Assembly (NCBI GenBank): GCA_963664655.2
Contig: OY761554.1
Coordinates: 434,001-498,000, forward strand
Direction: 5' to 3'
From: Desulfospira sp963664655
GTDB lineage: Bacteria; Desulfobacterota; Desulfobacteria; Desulfobacterales; Desulfobacteraceae
Length of the DNA: 64,000 nt
The translations under genes and the position numbers were made by a program. Position 1 is the stretch's first letter; the number at the start of each line of letters is the position of its first letter. The notes beneath the pieces were generated by a model. That model was not told where the DNA came from, made no database searches, and worked only from the letters and a program-made list of their open reading frames with translations. This document shows, one piece after another, positions 1 to 9,190 of the stretch.

Positions 1-801
1 GTTGAAGATCCGGAGGATGACCAGCCGGATAAGGCCTTTCTTCAAACCTGGTTTTCCCCCCTGGCCCCGGAAATCGAAAAACAGGACATCAGCCGGTTTC
101 TGGCCGGGCAGGTCCGGCAGAAAAAGGCCAAAAAAAGCCTGGCCCGGCACCTGTCTTCCTTAAAGGCGTTTTTTAAATTTCTGGTCCGCACCGGCAGGGC
201 CTCCCTTAATCCGGCAGACCAGATCCCCTTTCCCAAGCTCGGAAAGACCATTCCCAAGTACTTAACCATTGATGACCTTTTCCGTCTTCTGGATTCCATT
301 CCTTCGGAGACATGGATGGACAAACGAAACCTGGCCATGTTTGAAACCTTTTATTCCACGGGCATGCGGGTGTCGGAAATTCACGGATTAAATCAAAATG
401 ATGTTGATTTTCAGGCCCAAGTGATTAGAGTCTTTGGCAAAGGCAATAAGGAACGGGTGGTGCCGGTGGGGCAGCGGGCCCTTTGGGCGATCCGGCATTA
501 CCGGGAAAGCCTGGCTGACCCGCCGCAGGCCATGTTTGTGAACAAAAATTTTACCCGGCTGACCAGCCGCTCCATCCGAAGGATTCTGGATCAGCTGGTC
601 CACAACTGCGGGTTGTATGTACCGGTGTCCCCCCATACCCTGCGCCATTCCTTTGCCACCCATATGCTGGATTCAGGGGCGGATCTAAGGGGGATACAGG
701 AAATACTCGGCCATGCCAGCCTGTCCACCACCCAGGTGTATACCCATGTGAGCATGGACCATTTAAACCGGGTGTATGACAAGGCCCATCCGAGAAGCTG
801 A
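1..801 (+). CDS. xerC: Tyrosine recombinase XerC-like, 5' end outside window
   Basis: The reading frame is open from base 1 to the TGA at 799-801, so 266 codons are visible and the true start lies upstream. The first part matches a SAM-like N-terminal core-binding domain. The catalytic part shows the family motifs: the GMRVSEI arginine segment near base 361, a beta-hairpin lysine in GKGNKERVVPVG, HTLRHSFATHML, and LGHASLSTTQVYTHV, which carries the nucleophilic tyrosine. XerC/XerD proteins resolve chromosome dimers at dif; many mobile elements carry relatives. Its place directly before hslV favours the housekeeping XerC, since xerC-hslV-hslU is a common order. No disruption is visible in the part present. 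Confidence 0.88.
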   Translation, partial: VEDPEDDQPDKAFLQTWFSPLAPEIEKQDISRFLAGQVRQKKAKKSLARHLSSLKAFFKFLVRTGRASLNPADQIPFPKLGKTIPKYLTIDDLFRLLDSIPSETWMDKRNLAMFETFYSTGMRVSEIHGLNQNDVDFQAQVIRVFGKGNKERVVPVGQRALWAIRHYRESLADPPQAMFVNKNFTRLTSRSIRRILDQLVHNCGLYVPVSPHTLRHSFATHMLDSGADLRGIQEILGHASLSTTQVYTHVSMDHLNRVYDKAHPRS

Positions 802-813
802 CGGCTTACCGGT

Positions 814-863
814 TTTTGATCAGGGACCGTCCCGGATCAAAACGGCAGGCCTGTATTTTTTTT
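814..863 (+). terminator. Putative terminator after xerC
   Basis: A 13-bp stem with one mismatch (TTTTGATCAGGGA at 814-826 against its complement at 830-842) is followed by a CAGGCCTG palindrome and a run of eight T at 855-862. It lies in the 87-bp gap before hslV. The distance from the main stem to the T-run is longer than in a textbook terminator, so the smaller palindrome may be the active stem. Confidence 0.4.
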
Positions 864-888
864 AATTTTATTATGCTGGTTGTAATTT

Positions 889-1437
889 ATGACAGATACA
901 AAGACATTTCACGGCACCACCATTCTGGCCCTAAGGGATGAAACCGGGGTGGTGGTGGCCGGAGACGGACAAGTCACCCTGGGCAGCATTGTGACCAAAC
1001 ACAAGGCCAAAAAGGTTAGGAAAATTTACCATGATCAGATCATCACAGGCTTTGCCGGTGCCACAGCCGATGCCCTGACCCTGTCTGAAAAGCTTGAAGA
1101 AAAGCTTGAACGGTACAACGGGTCCTTGACAAGGGCCTGCGTGGAGCTTGCCCGGGAATGGCGCACCGACAAGTATTTAAGGCGGCTTGAGGCCATGATG
1201 ATTGCGGCAGACGGGGCCAATACCTATCTGCTTTCCGGCAACGGTGATGTGATTGAGCCGGACCACGGGGTGATCAGCATCGGGTCCGGATCGGTGGCGG
1301 CCCAGTCCGCTGCCGTGGCCTTAATGGAAAACACCGGCCTTTCGGGACGCCAGATCGTTGAAAAAGCCATGAAAATAGCCGGAGATCTGTGTATATACAC
1401 CAACCATAACGTGACCATCGAAGAAATTAAAAAATGA
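889..1437 (+). CDS. hslV: HslV, proteolytic subunit of the HslUV protease
   Basis: 182 residues. HslV forms the two-ring peptidase core that degrades proteins unfolded by HslU in the cytoplasm. The proteasome-type N-terminal threonine nucleophile is in TTILALRD; Thr10 is expected to become residue 1 after removal of a nine-residue leader. AGDGQVTLG and GFAGATADA are family hallmarks, and the length is normal. The stop codon overlaps the hslU start by four bases (ATGA), giving tight translational coupling. Confidence 0.97.
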   Translation: MTDTKTFHGTTILALRDETGVVVAGDGQVTLGSIVTKHKAKKVRKIYHDQIITGFAGATADALTLSEKLEEKLERYNGSLTRACVELAREWRTDKYLRRLEAMMIAADGANTYLLSGNGDVIEPDHGVISIGSGSVAAQSAAVALMENTGLSGRQIVEKAMKIAGDLCIYTNHNVTIEEIKK

Positions 1438-2792
1438 AAAACCTGAAACCCAGACAGATTGTGTGCGAGCTTGATAAATATATTATCGGCCAGAACGATG
1501 CCAAAAAATCCGTTGCCATTGCCTTGAGAAACCGGTGGCGCAGACGGCAGCTCGACCCGGATCTTCAAGAGGAAATCGCCCCTAAAAACATTATTCTCAT
1601 CGGCCCCACCGGCGTGGGGAAAACCGAGATTGCCCGGCGGCTGGCCAACCTGGCCGATGCCCCTTTTTACAAGGTTGAGGCATCCAAATTTACCGAAGTC
1701 GGATATGTGGGACGGGATGTGGAATCCATGATCCGGGACCTTGTGGAACTGACCGTCAACAACCTGAAGGCCAAACAGCAGGAATCGGTCCAGGAAAAGG
1801 CGGCCAAAATGGCCGAAGAGCGGATCCTGGATATTCTGCTGCCCCCGTCTTCAGGCAATGCCGGGGTCAGCCTGGACAATGCCATTGAAACAGCCGGCCA
1901 AAGCTCGTCGGGAACCGGAACAAGGGAAAAGCTGCGGAGCATGCTCAAGGCCGGCAAGCTCGATGACCGTAAAATTGATCTGGATGTCACGGATAAATCC
2001 TCGCCCATGGTGGAGATCTTTTCCAATACCGGCATTGAGGAGATGGGGATCAACGTTAAAGACATGCTCGGCAACTTCATGCCCAAAAACACCAAACGGC
2101 GCAAGGTCAGCGTCAAGGACGCCATCAAGCTGGTGACCCAGGAAGAGGCGGCCCATCTGGTGGATATGGACTGGGTTAAATCCGAGGCCATTTCCCTGGT
2201 GGAGCAGTCCGGCATTATTTTCATTGATGAGATCGACAAAGTGGCGGGCAAGGAAAAAAGCTACGGCCCCGAGGTGTCCAAAGAGGGGGTGCAGCGGGAC
2301 CTGCTGCCCATTGTGGAAGGCAGCACCGTTCCCACCAAATACGGGACCGTCCGGACCGATTATATTTTGTTTATTGCGTCAGGCGCCTTTCACGTTTCCA
2401 AACCCTCGGACCTGATCCCGGAACTTCAGGGCCGGTTTCCCATAAGGGTGGAGTTGAACTCCCTTGGGGCCAATGAGTTTACCCAAATTTTAACCGAGCC
2501 GAAAAATGCCCTGGTGCTTCAGTACATTGCCCTGCTCAGGACCGAAGGCGTGGACCTGTCCTTTACCCAGGATGCCGTGGAAAAAATTGCCCAGATTGCC
2601 GTTGAGGTCAATAACACCACCGAGAACATCGGGGCCAGAAGGCTTCATACCCTGATGGAAAAATTGTTGGAAAACATTCTTTTTGACGCCCCGGACGTGG
2701 ATGAAACCAAAATTGTAATTGATGCGGCATTTGTTGAAAAACAGCTGGTTGACATTGCCGATAACCAGGATTTAAGCAGGTATATTCTATGA
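1434..2792 (+). CDS. hslU: HslU, ATPase subunit of the HslUV protease
   Basis: 452 residues, the usual length. This AAA+ unfoldase binds substrates and threads them into HslV. Walker A is GPTGVGKT at residues 57-64 and Walker B is FIDEID at 263-268. The stretch between them, about residues 110-235, is the I-domain that contacts substrates. The C-terminal end DLSRYIL matches the tail that docks into HslV pockets. The gene overlaps hslV upstream by four bases and argB downstream by four bases, so arginine genes are co-transcribed with the protease. Confidence 0.97.
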   Translation: MKNLKPRQIVCELDKYIIGQNDAKKSVAIALRNRWRRRQLDPDLQEEIAPKNIILIGPTGVGKTEIARRLANLADAPFYKVEASKFTEVGYVGRDVESMIRDLVELTVNNLKAKQQESVQEKAAKMAEERILDILLPPSSGNAGVSLDNAIETAGQSSSGTGTREKLRSMLKAGKLDDRKIDLDVTDKSSPMVEIFSNTGIEEMGINVKDMLGNFMPKNTKRRKVSVKDAIKLVTQEEAAHLVDMDWVKSEAISLVEQSGIIFIDEIDKVAGKEKSYGPEVSKEGVQRDLLPIVEGSTVPTKYGTVRTDYILFIASGAFHVSKPSDLIPELQGRFPIRVELNSLGANEFTQILTEPKNALVLQYIALLRTEGVDLSFTQDAVEKIAQIAVEVNNTTENIGARRLHTLMEKLLENILFDAPDVDETKIVIDAAFVEKQLVDIADNQDLSRYIL

Positions 2793-3679
2793 CTCCGAAC
2801 CTTGCCGATATTTTAATTGAGGCCCTCCCGTACATTAAACGCTTTTCAAAGAAAACCGTTGTGGTCAAGTACGGGGGCCACGCCATGAAAGACGAAAAGC
2901 TTAAAACAGATTTCGCCAATGATATTATATTGCTCAAGTACATCGGCATGAACCCGGTGGTGGTCCACGGGGGCGGCCCCCAGATCAACCAGGTCCTGGA
3001 TGCCATGGGCATTACCTCCACCTTTATCCGGGGCATGCGGTATACCGACGCCCCGACCATGGATGTGGTGGAAATGGTTTTGGGAGGAAAGGTCAACAAG
3101 GATATTGTGGCCCGGATCAACCGGGAAGGGGGAAGGGCTGTCGGCCTGACCGGCAAGGACGGGGACCTGATCCTGGCGGAAAAACTTCAGATCATTTATC
3201 AGGAAGACGAGAACAAACCGCCTGAAATCATAGACCCGGGCATGGTCGGAGATGTGAAACAGGTGAACCCTGAAATCATAAACACCTTAACGGCCAAGGG
3301 ATTTATCCCCATCATCGCCCCGGTGGGCATTGGGCGGTCCGGGGAAACCTACAACATCAATGCCGATGTGGTGGCCGGCAAAATTGCCGCGGCCATGGGT
3401 GCGGAAAAACTGGTGCTGCTCACGGATGTGGACGGTGTTCTGGACAAGGAGGGGAAACTGATTTCCTCCATTGATGAACAAACGGCCCTAAAGATGATCA
3501 GCGACAAAGAGATCTCCGGCGGAATGATTCCCAAGGTGGAAAAGGCCCTTGATGCGGTGAAGGGCGGGGTGAAAAAATCCCATATCATCAACGGAAAAAT
3601 CCCCCATGCCCTGCTGCTGGAACTGTTTACGGATTCAGGGATTGGAACCCAGGTGTTTGGTAAGGCTGAAGGGGTTTAG
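2789..3679 (+). CDS. argB: N-acetylglutamate kinase
   Basis: 296 residues. It phosphorylates N-acetyl-L-glutamate, the second step of arginine synthesis. KYGG (27-30) and HGGGPQ (60-65) form the nucleotide and substrate loops of the amino-acid kinase fold. About 26 residues precede the first strand; in this family such an N-terminal helix is typical of the hexameric, arginine-inhibited type and is absent from the E. coli enzyme, so feedback inhibition by arginine is likely. The start overlaps the hslU stop. Confidence 0.95.
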   Translation: MTPNLADILIEALPYIKRFSKKTVVVKYGGHAMKDEKLKTDFANDIILLKYIGMNPVVVHGGGPQINQVLDAMGITSTFIRGMRYTDAPTMDVVEMVLGGKVNKDIVARINREGGRAVGLTGKDGDLILAEKLQIIYQEDENKPPEIIDPGMVGDVKQVNPEIINTLTAKGFIPIIAPVGIGRSGETYNINADVVAGKIAAAMGAEKLVLLTDVDGVLDKEGKLISSIDEQTALKMISDKEISGGMIPKVEKALDAVKGGVKKSHIINGKIPHALLLELFTDSGIGTQVFGKAEGV

Positions 3680-3747
3680 ACTGACGGGGGTCAGGCTTGG
3701 CTGAATTAAACCCTTCAGCCTGTCCACCCAAATGAAAGGATGTTGTA

Positions 3748-4926
3748 ATGGACCAGACTGTTGATAAAACCGAACGTCATGTTTTTAAAACGTATTTGCG
3801 CCAGGGATCGGCGCCTTTTGTTAAGGGGCAGGGCACCAGGCTCTGGGATTCTGAGGGGAAAGTTTATACGGATTTTTTGGCCGGGATTGCCGTGTGCAGC
3901 CTGGGCCACTGCCATCCTGAGGTGACCCGGGCCGTTTCAGAACAGGCCGCCACCCTGGTTCATGTGTCCAATCTTTTCTATACAAAACCCCAGGCGGACC
4001 TGGCCCAGGCGTTAACCTCAAAATCTTTTGCCGACCGGGCCTTTTTCGCCAACTCCGGGGCAGAGGCCAATGAGGCGGCCATCAAGCTTGCCCGCCGGTA
4101 TTTTCAGGCCAAAGGAAATGATAACCGGTACACCATCATTACCATGACCCAGTCGTTTCACGGACGGACCATGGCCACCCTTTCCGCCACGGGCCAGGAC
4201 AAAATCAAAAAAGGGTTTTACCCGCTGCTGGACGGGTTTGTTCATGTGCCGTTCAACGATATTCAGGCCTTAGAAAACCGCCTGGACGATACGGTCTGCG
4301 CCGTAATGATGGAACCGGTCCAGGGGGAGGGCGGGGTGATTCCGGCAGACCCGGATTACCTTAAAGCGGTCAGAAAATTATGCACCGACACCGGCACGCT
4401 GCTGATCTTTGATGAAATCCAGACCGGCATGGGCCGGTGCGGCACCCTGTTTGCCCACCAGGATTACGGGGTGGAACCCGATATCATGACCCTGGCCAAG
4501 GCCCTGGCCAACGGCATTCCCATCGGGGCCATGCTCGCCACCGCGGAAGCGGCCACAGGGTTTGAAGCGGGCAGCCACGCCACCACCTTTGGGGGCACGC
4601 CGCTGGCCACTGCCGCAGCCCTTAAAGTGGTTGACATTATTTCGGATCCCGGGTTTCTTTCTCAGGTCAAAGAAAAAGGGGAATACTTTAAAGCCAGGCT
4701 TCTGGAATTAAAACCAAGCCATTCCCGGGTTAAAGACATCCGGGGAAAAGGACTGCTGATAGGCGTGGAAATTGACAAGGATGCCGCAGGCATTGCCCGG
4801 GAGTGCTTTAAAAAAGGCTTTATCATTAATGCAATTCAAGATAAGGTACTCAGATTTGCACCGCCCCTGATTGTGGCCCAAAAAGAGATTGACGAACTAA
4901 CCGCTGTTCTGGACAGCCTTTTATAG
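3748..4926 (+). CDS. argD: Acetylornithine aminotransferase
   Basis: 392 residues, a class III PLP-dependent aminotransferase. It converts N-acetylglutamate semialdehyde to N-acetylornithine and in many bacteria also acts in lysine synthesis. Visible motifs are SGAEANEAAIKLAR, the FDEIQTGMGR segment with the PLP-contacting Asp, and LAKALANGIP with Lys251 as the Schiff-base lysine. A 68-bp gap after argB contains a small GGCTGAA/TTCAGCC stem (about 3701-3720) without a T-run. GAAAGGA lies upstream of the ATG. Confidence 0.95.
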   Translation: MDQTVDKTERHVFKTYLRQGSAPFVKGQGTRLWDSEGKVYTDFLAGIAVCSLGHCHPEVTRAVSEQAATLVHVSNLFYTKPQADLAQALTSKSFADRAFFANSGAEANEAAIKLARRYFQAKGNDNRYTIITMTQSFHGRTMATLSATGQDKIKKGFYPLLDGFVHVPFNDIQALENRLDDTVCAVMMEPVQGEGGVIPADPDYLKAVRKLCTDTGTLLIFDEIQTGMGRCGTLFAHQDYGVEPDIMTLAKALANGIPIGAMLATAEAATGFEAGSHATTFGGTPLATAAALKVVDIISDPGFLSQVKEKGEYFKARLLELKPSHSRVKDIRGKGLLIGVEIDKDAAGIARECFKKGFIINAIQDKVLRFAPPLIVAQKEIDELTAVLDSLL

Positions 4927-4946
4927 ATCCGAAAGGAACGCGTATT

Positions 4947-5867
4947 TTGAAAAAAGATCTATTATCTTTACTGGACCTTGATGCCGATGATTTTACCTAT
5001 TTGTTTGACCGGGCACTGACCCTGAAAAAAAGATACGGCCAGGGCATCATGGACTCCCATCTGACCGGAAAAAGCCTTGGCCTGATCTTTGACAAAAAAT
5101 CCACCAGGACCCGGATTGCCTTTGAAACCGCCATGATTCAGCTGGGCGGCCACGCCATTTACATGAGCACCCAGGACACCCAGATTTCAAGGAACGAGCC
5201 GGCCAAAGACACGGCAAGGGTGTTGTCCCGGTATATTGACTGCCTGGCCATGAGAACCTTTGACCATGAGCTGGTAAAAGAATTTGCAGCGGCGTCCACC
5301 ATCCCGGTGATCAATGCCCTGACCGATTCTTTCCATCCCTGCCAGATCTTAAGCGATATCATGACCATTATCGAGCATAAGGACGGGTATCAAAAAATCA
5401 AAATTGCCTGGGTCGGGGACGGGAACAACGTGGCCAATTCCTGGGTCAATGCCGCATCGGTTTTAGGGCTGAACCTGATCCTGGCCTGTCCGGACCAGCA
5501 TGGGGTAAAGCCTGAGATTATCAAGGGCTGCGGGGCAGATACAAAGCCCCATATTGCATTTACAAATGATCCCAAAGAAGCGGTCAAGAACGCAGATGTC
5601 GTGTATACGGATGTCTGGGCCAGCATGGGAGAAGAAGACGAACTCGAAGACCGGATCAAGGTGTTTCAGGGATTTCAGGTCAACCATGACCTGCTGTCGC
5701 TGGCCAAGCCCGATGCCCTGGTCATGCACTGCCTGCCGGCCCACCGGGGAGAGGAAATCAGCGAAGCGGTTCTTGAGGCCCCGAATGCGGCGTTCTGGAA
5801 TCAGGCTGAAAACAAACGGCATATGCATAAAGCCATCCTGGAAGCATTAATAATCGGTCGTGTTTGA
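4947..5867 (+). CDS. argF: Ornithine carbamoyltransferase
   Basis: 306 residues. It makes citrulline from ornithine and carbamoyl phosphate. The carbamoyl-phosphate loop STRTR is at 52-56, HPCQ at 130-133 and the ornithine-site HCLP at 261-264; these distinguish it from aspartate carbamoyltransferase. Translation most likely starts at TTG 4947, because AAAGGAA sits about nine bases upstream and no ATG fits the family N-terminus. It lies 20 bp after argD. Confidence 0.95.
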   Translation: MKKDLLSLLDLDADDFTYLFDRALTLKKRYGQGIMDSHLTGKSLGLIFDKKSTRTRIAFETAMIQLGGHAIYMSTQDTQISRNEPAKDTARVLSRYIDCLAMRTFDHELVKEFAAASTIPVINALTDSFHPCQILSDIMTIIEHKDGYQKIKIAWVGDGNNVANSWVNAASVLGLNLILACPDQHGVKPEIIKGCGADTKPHIAFTNDPKEAVKNADVVYTDVWASMGEEDELEDRIKVFQGFQVNHDLLSLAKPDALVMHCLPAHRGEEISEAVLEAPNAAFWNQAENKRHMHKAILEALIIGRV

Positions 5868-5920
5868 ACCAAACGCCACCCATCTGCGGCGTAAAAAGAA
5901 AAGGACAGCGGAATAGGGTT

Positions 5921-7315
5921 ATGAGTGATAAACTTTGGGGGGGGCGGTTTTCTGAAGGCACCGATGAACTGGTGGAAAAGTTCAATGCCTCCATTGACGT
6001 GGACAAGCGCCTTTATGACTGTGACATTGAAGGCTCCATGGCCCATCTGAAAATGATGGAAAAGCAGGGCATGATTACCCCCGAAGAAGCCAGGACCCTG
6101 ATTCACGGCCTTGACCGGGTAAAGCAGAAAATTGAACGCCATGAGGTGGTCTTTTCCGACCGCCTGGAAGACATCCACATGCACGTGGAAGACGCCCTTG
6201 GCAAAGAGTGCGGAGATACGGCCAAAAAACTTCACACCGGCCGGAGCCGGAACGACCAGGTGGCCCTGGATGTCCGGATCTATCTAAAAAAAGAGACCCT
6301 GAAGCTCATCGGCATGATCCGCGCCTTTCAACAGGCCCTGGTGGATACGGCCAGGGCCCATATGGATGTCATCATGCCCGGGTACACCCATTTGCAGCGG
6401 GCCCAGCCCGTCCTGTTTGCCCATCACCTCATGGCCTACTACGAGATGTTCAACCGGGACGCCCAGCGCCTGGAAGATTCACTCAAACGGGTGGACGTGA
6501 TGCCCCTGGGGGCGGCGGCCCTTGCCGGGACCACCTATCCTCTGGACCGGGCATATACCGCCAGGGTCCTGGGGTTTGGAAGCGTTTCGGAAAACAGCAT
6601 GGATTCGGTGGCTGACCGGGATTTTGTCATGGAATTCATTTCTCATTCCGCCATTCTCATGATCCATTTGTCCCGGCTGTCCGAGGAGATGATCCTCTGG
6701 TCCTCTTCGGAATTTTCCTATATCACCATCTCTGATGCCTTTACCACGGGATCATCCATCATGCCCCAGAAAAAAAATCCCGATGTGGCGGAACTGGTCC
6801 GGGGAAAAACCGGCCGGGTGGTGGGCAACCTGATGGCCATCATGACGCTGATGAAGTCGCTTCCCCTGGCCTATAACAAGGACATGCAGGAAGACAAGGA
6901 ACCCTTGTTTGACACCGTGGATACCCTGACCATCTGTCTGGATGTCTACACCAGAATGTTCGGCAACATCCGGGTGAACACGGATAAAATGCTGGCCGCC
7001 TGCCAGCAGGGCTTTTTAAATGCAACGGATTTTGCCGATTACCTGGTCAACCACGGCATGCCCTTTAGGCAGGCCCATGCCGTGGCCGGCAAAGCCGTGG
7101 CCTATGCCCTTGAGCAACAAAAAGAATTGGATCAGCTGACTCTGGATGAACTTAAACAGTTCAGTGATCTCATTGATGAAGATATCTTTGAGTTTATCTC
7201 CCTTGAGCAGATGGTGGCCAGAAGAATCACCTATGGGGGGACCGGATTCGATAACGTCCAAAAGGCTGTTGAACGGGCCCAAAACAACCTTTCTCAATAT
7301 CAACCGGAGACATAG
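5921..7315 (+). CDS. argH: Argininosuccinate lyase
   Basis: 464 residues from ATG 5921. It splits argininosuccinate into arginine and fumarate. The fumarase/aspartase superfamily signature GSSIMPQKKNP is at residues 277-287 and contains the catalytic serine loop; HTGRSRNDQV is also present. The frame opens earlier at TTG 5864, but the family N-terminus MSDKLWGGRFSEGT begins at 5921, so the later start is chosen even though the nearest AAGGA is rather distant. argG, often beside argH, is not between argF and argH here nor elsewhere in the window. Confidence 0.95.
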   Translation: MSDKLWGGRFSEGTDELVEKFNASIDVDKRLYDCDIEGSMAHLKMMEKQGMITPEEARTLIHGLDRVKQKIERHEVVFSDRLEDIHMHVEDALGKECGDTAKKLHTGRSRNDQVALDVRIYLKKETLKLIGMIRAFQQALVDTARAHMDVIMPGYTHLQRAQPVLFAHHLMAYYEMFNRDAQRLEDSLKRVDVMPLGAAALAGTTYPLDRAYTARVLGFGSVSENSMDSVADRDFVMEFISHSAILMIHLSRLSEEMILWSSSEFSYITISDAFTTGSSIMPQKKNPDVAELVRGKTGRVVGNLMAIMTLMKSLPLAYNKDMQEDKEPLFDTVDTLTICLDVYTRMFGNIRVNTDKMLAACQQGFLNATDFADYLVNHGMPFRQAHAVAGKAVAYALEQQKELDQLTLDELKQFSDLIDEDIFEFISLEQMVARRITYGGTGFDNVQKAVERAQNNLSQYQPET

Positions 7316-7750
7316 ATGAAACACCGCACTGCCTTAACGCTTGCCTGTTTTTTCATGGGATGCCTGGCCATTTCTGCCTGCGGCTATAAAGGGCCGCCCC
7401 TTCCGCCCCTTGCCAAAACCAGGGTCCTCTCCCCGCCCGTGGATCTCACATATGACCTATCAGATGATACGGCGGTTCTGTCATGGCGCCATGAACCGGA
7501 TCCGGCAGACGGTCTCTCCCCCGTCAGCTTTGAAGTTTCAACTGCCGTCAGGGTGCCCGGCGAATGCGAAGGCTGCCCCCTGGTATTTACCGTTGCCGAC
7601 ACCGTTGCCATGCCCGAAATGAGCTGCTCCCAGACGGTTGAACCCGGGAGGCGGTATTATTTCAGGGTCCGGGCCATTGGGGAAAATAATGTTAAAAGTG
7701 ACTTTTCACCCACCATTTTAATTGAGCCCGGCCAGCCCCCGGCCGATTAA
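7316..7750 (+). CDS. Small lipoprotein with LptM-like N-terminus and an FN3-like domain
   Basis: 144 residues. A signal peptide ends at a lipobox with Cys22 (ISAC). The mature start CGYKGPPLPP resembles the LptM/YifL family (CG-x-KGP), whose E. coli member assists LptD maturation. Unlike that short protein, this one continues with about 100 residues of beta-rich sequence resembling a fibronectin type III fold (DLTYDLSDDTAVLSWRH near the start, RRYYFRVRAIGENN near the end). The ATG directly follows the argH stop, with CCGGAG upstream. The function is unproven; a role at the outer membrane is inferred from the lipobox. Confidence 0.75.
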   Translation: MKHRTALTLACFFMGCLAISACGYKGPPLPPLAKTRVLSPPVDLTYDLSDDTAVLSWRHEPDPADGLSPVSFEVSTAVRVPGECEGCPLVFTVADTVAMPEMSCSQTVEPGRRYYFRVRAIGENNVKSDFSPTILIEPGQPPAD

Positions 7751-7770
7751 CCATCCCGTCAAACCGACCC

Positions 7771-8271
7771 ATGGCATCTTATACCGCTTATTTAAGTATC
7801 GGCTCCAACAAGGGAGACAAAAAAGAAAACCTTGACCGGGCCATCGACCATCTTGACCGCCATCCCTTAATTGCCGTTCAAAAGGTGTCCGGATTTTACA
7901 AAACAGCGCCCCAGAACTACGAGGACCAGGACTGGTTTGTCAATGCGGCCCTGAAAATCCAGACCCGTGTTTCAGACCCTTTAGACCTGTTAAAAATTCT
8001 CAAGGAAATTGAATCACAGCTGGATGAGCACGGTAAAGCCTTCCGGTTTGGCCCCCGCAAAATCGACCTGGATATCATTTATTTCGAGGACCGGATTTTA
8101 AACACCCCTTGCCTTGAAATCCCCCATCCGAGAATGCATGAAAGGTGTTTTGTTTTAAAGCCGGTCTGTGATATAGGAGCCCGTACCGTTCACCCGGTGT
8201 TTAAGGTTGAGACCGTAACGTTATTGAAAGCCATCGAAAACCAGGAAGGCCAGGAAGTTATTCCGTTATGA
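7771..8271 (+). CDS. folK: 2-amino-4-hydroxy-6-hydroxymethyldihydropteridine pyrophosphokinase
   Basis: 166 residues, normal for HPPK. It transfers pyrophosphate from ATP to 6-hydroxymethyl-dihydropterin in folate synthesis. SIGSNKGDKKENL is the N-terminal signature, SGFYKTAP the pterin region and FGPRKIDLDIIYF the Mg/ATP-binding DLD motif. It follows the lipoprotein gene by 20 bp and is probably in the same transcript. It encodes the kinase alone, without fused folB or folP. Confidence 0.93.
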   Translation: MASYTAYLSIGSNKGDKKENLDRAIDHLDRHPLIAVQKVSGFYKTAPQNYEDQDWFVNAALKIQTRVSDPLDLLKILKEIESQLDEHGKAFRFGPRKIDLDIIYFEDRILNTPCLEIPHPRMHERCFVLKPVCDIGARTVHPVFKVETVTLLKAIENQEGQEVIPL

Positions 8272-8350
8272 GCTGTTCGCCAAAAGGAATTATAGCCATC
8301 CGTTAACGGCTAACAGCTAACAGCTAAATGCTAAAATAAGGAGAAGTAAT

Positions 8351-8995
8351 TTGAAATTTTTTATTGATACGGCAAACATTGACCAGATCAAAGATGCGGC
8401 CAGCATGGGAATGGTTGACGGTGTGACCACCAACCCCTCTTTGATTGCCAGAGAACAGGGGGAGTTTAAAGAGATTATCTCCAAAATCTGCGAGATTGTA
8501 GACGGGCCGGTGAGCGCCGAGGTGATCAGCCTTGAGTGCGGCGGCATGGTCAGTGAGGCCCGGGACCTGGCCCAGATCGCCTCAAACATTGTGGTTAAAA
8601 TCCCCATGACCATTGAAGGCTTAAAGGCTGTTAAGATTCTGTCGTCTGAAGGCATTAAGACCAACGTCACCCTGGTGTTTTCCGCCCTTCAGGCCCTGAT
8701 GGCCGCCAAAGCCGGTGCCACCTATGTCTCCCCGTTTGTGGGCCGCCTGGACGATCTGGCCCAGGAAGGCATGGAGCTGATTGAAGAAATTGTCCAGATT
8801 TTTGCCAACTATGAGTTTAATACCCAGATCATCGTGGCCAGTATCCGCAACCCCCTCCATGTCCTTGATTCAGCCATGCTCGGTGCCGATATTGCCACCA
8901 TCCCCCATGGGGTGTTAAAAAAGCTGGCGGCCCACCACATGACCGACAAGGGCATTGAATCTTTTATGGCGGACTGGAACAAAAAGAATCAGTAA
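8351..8995 (+). CDS. Transaldolase, TalC/fructose-6-phosphate aldolase type
   Basis: 214 residues, the compact transaldolase type. FIDTANIDQIK and DGVTTNPSLI are N-terminal hallmarks, and Lys83 in VVKIPMT is the Schiff-base lysine. It acts in the non-oxidative pentose phosphate pathway or cleaves fructose 6-phosphate; sequence alone does not separate the two. Translation starts at TTG 8351 with AGGAGAAG immediately upstream. The 79-bp gap after folK contains short TAACAGC repeats. Confidence 0.9.
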   Translation: MKFFIDTANIDQIKDAASMGMVDGVTTNPSLIAREQGEFKEIISKICEIVDGPVSAEVISLECGGMVSEARDLAQIASNIVVKIPMTIEGLKAVKILSSEGIKTNVTLVFSALQALMAAKAGATYVSPFVGRLDDLAQEGMELIEEIVQIFANYEFNTQIIVASIRNPLHVLDSAMLGADIATIPHGVLKKLAAHHMTDKGIESFMADWNKKNQ

Positions 8996-9070
8996 CAGAC
9001 AACCGGAACATCAGGAAAACCGTATTTATAATCCGGCCTGACCGTCGGATATTGTTCATACAACAGCAAT

Positions 9071-9104
9071 CAGGCTGAAGGGATGTGCCGCCCCCTTCAG
9101 CCTG
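9071..9104. other. 12-bp perfect hairpin before the kinase gene
   Basis: CAGGCTGAAGGG (9071-9082) pairs perfectly with 9093-9104 across a ten-base loop, in the 195-bp gap between the transaldolase gene and the histidine kinase gene. There is no T-run, so it is not a standard terminator; it may attenuate or stabilise the transcript. Confidence 0.5.
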
Positions 9105-9190
9105 AACCCCGGACTTTCCTGCGATACTGGAGATGGCCGCAATCCCAGGCGGGTGCGGTGGATAATCCATACGGTACTGAAAGGAGTTCC

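Noticed and set aside
9083..9190. N-terminal extension of the large kinase
   Set aside because: This part overlaps a stable hairpin and lacks membrane or domain sequence; AAGGAG directly before ATG 9191 fixes the start.
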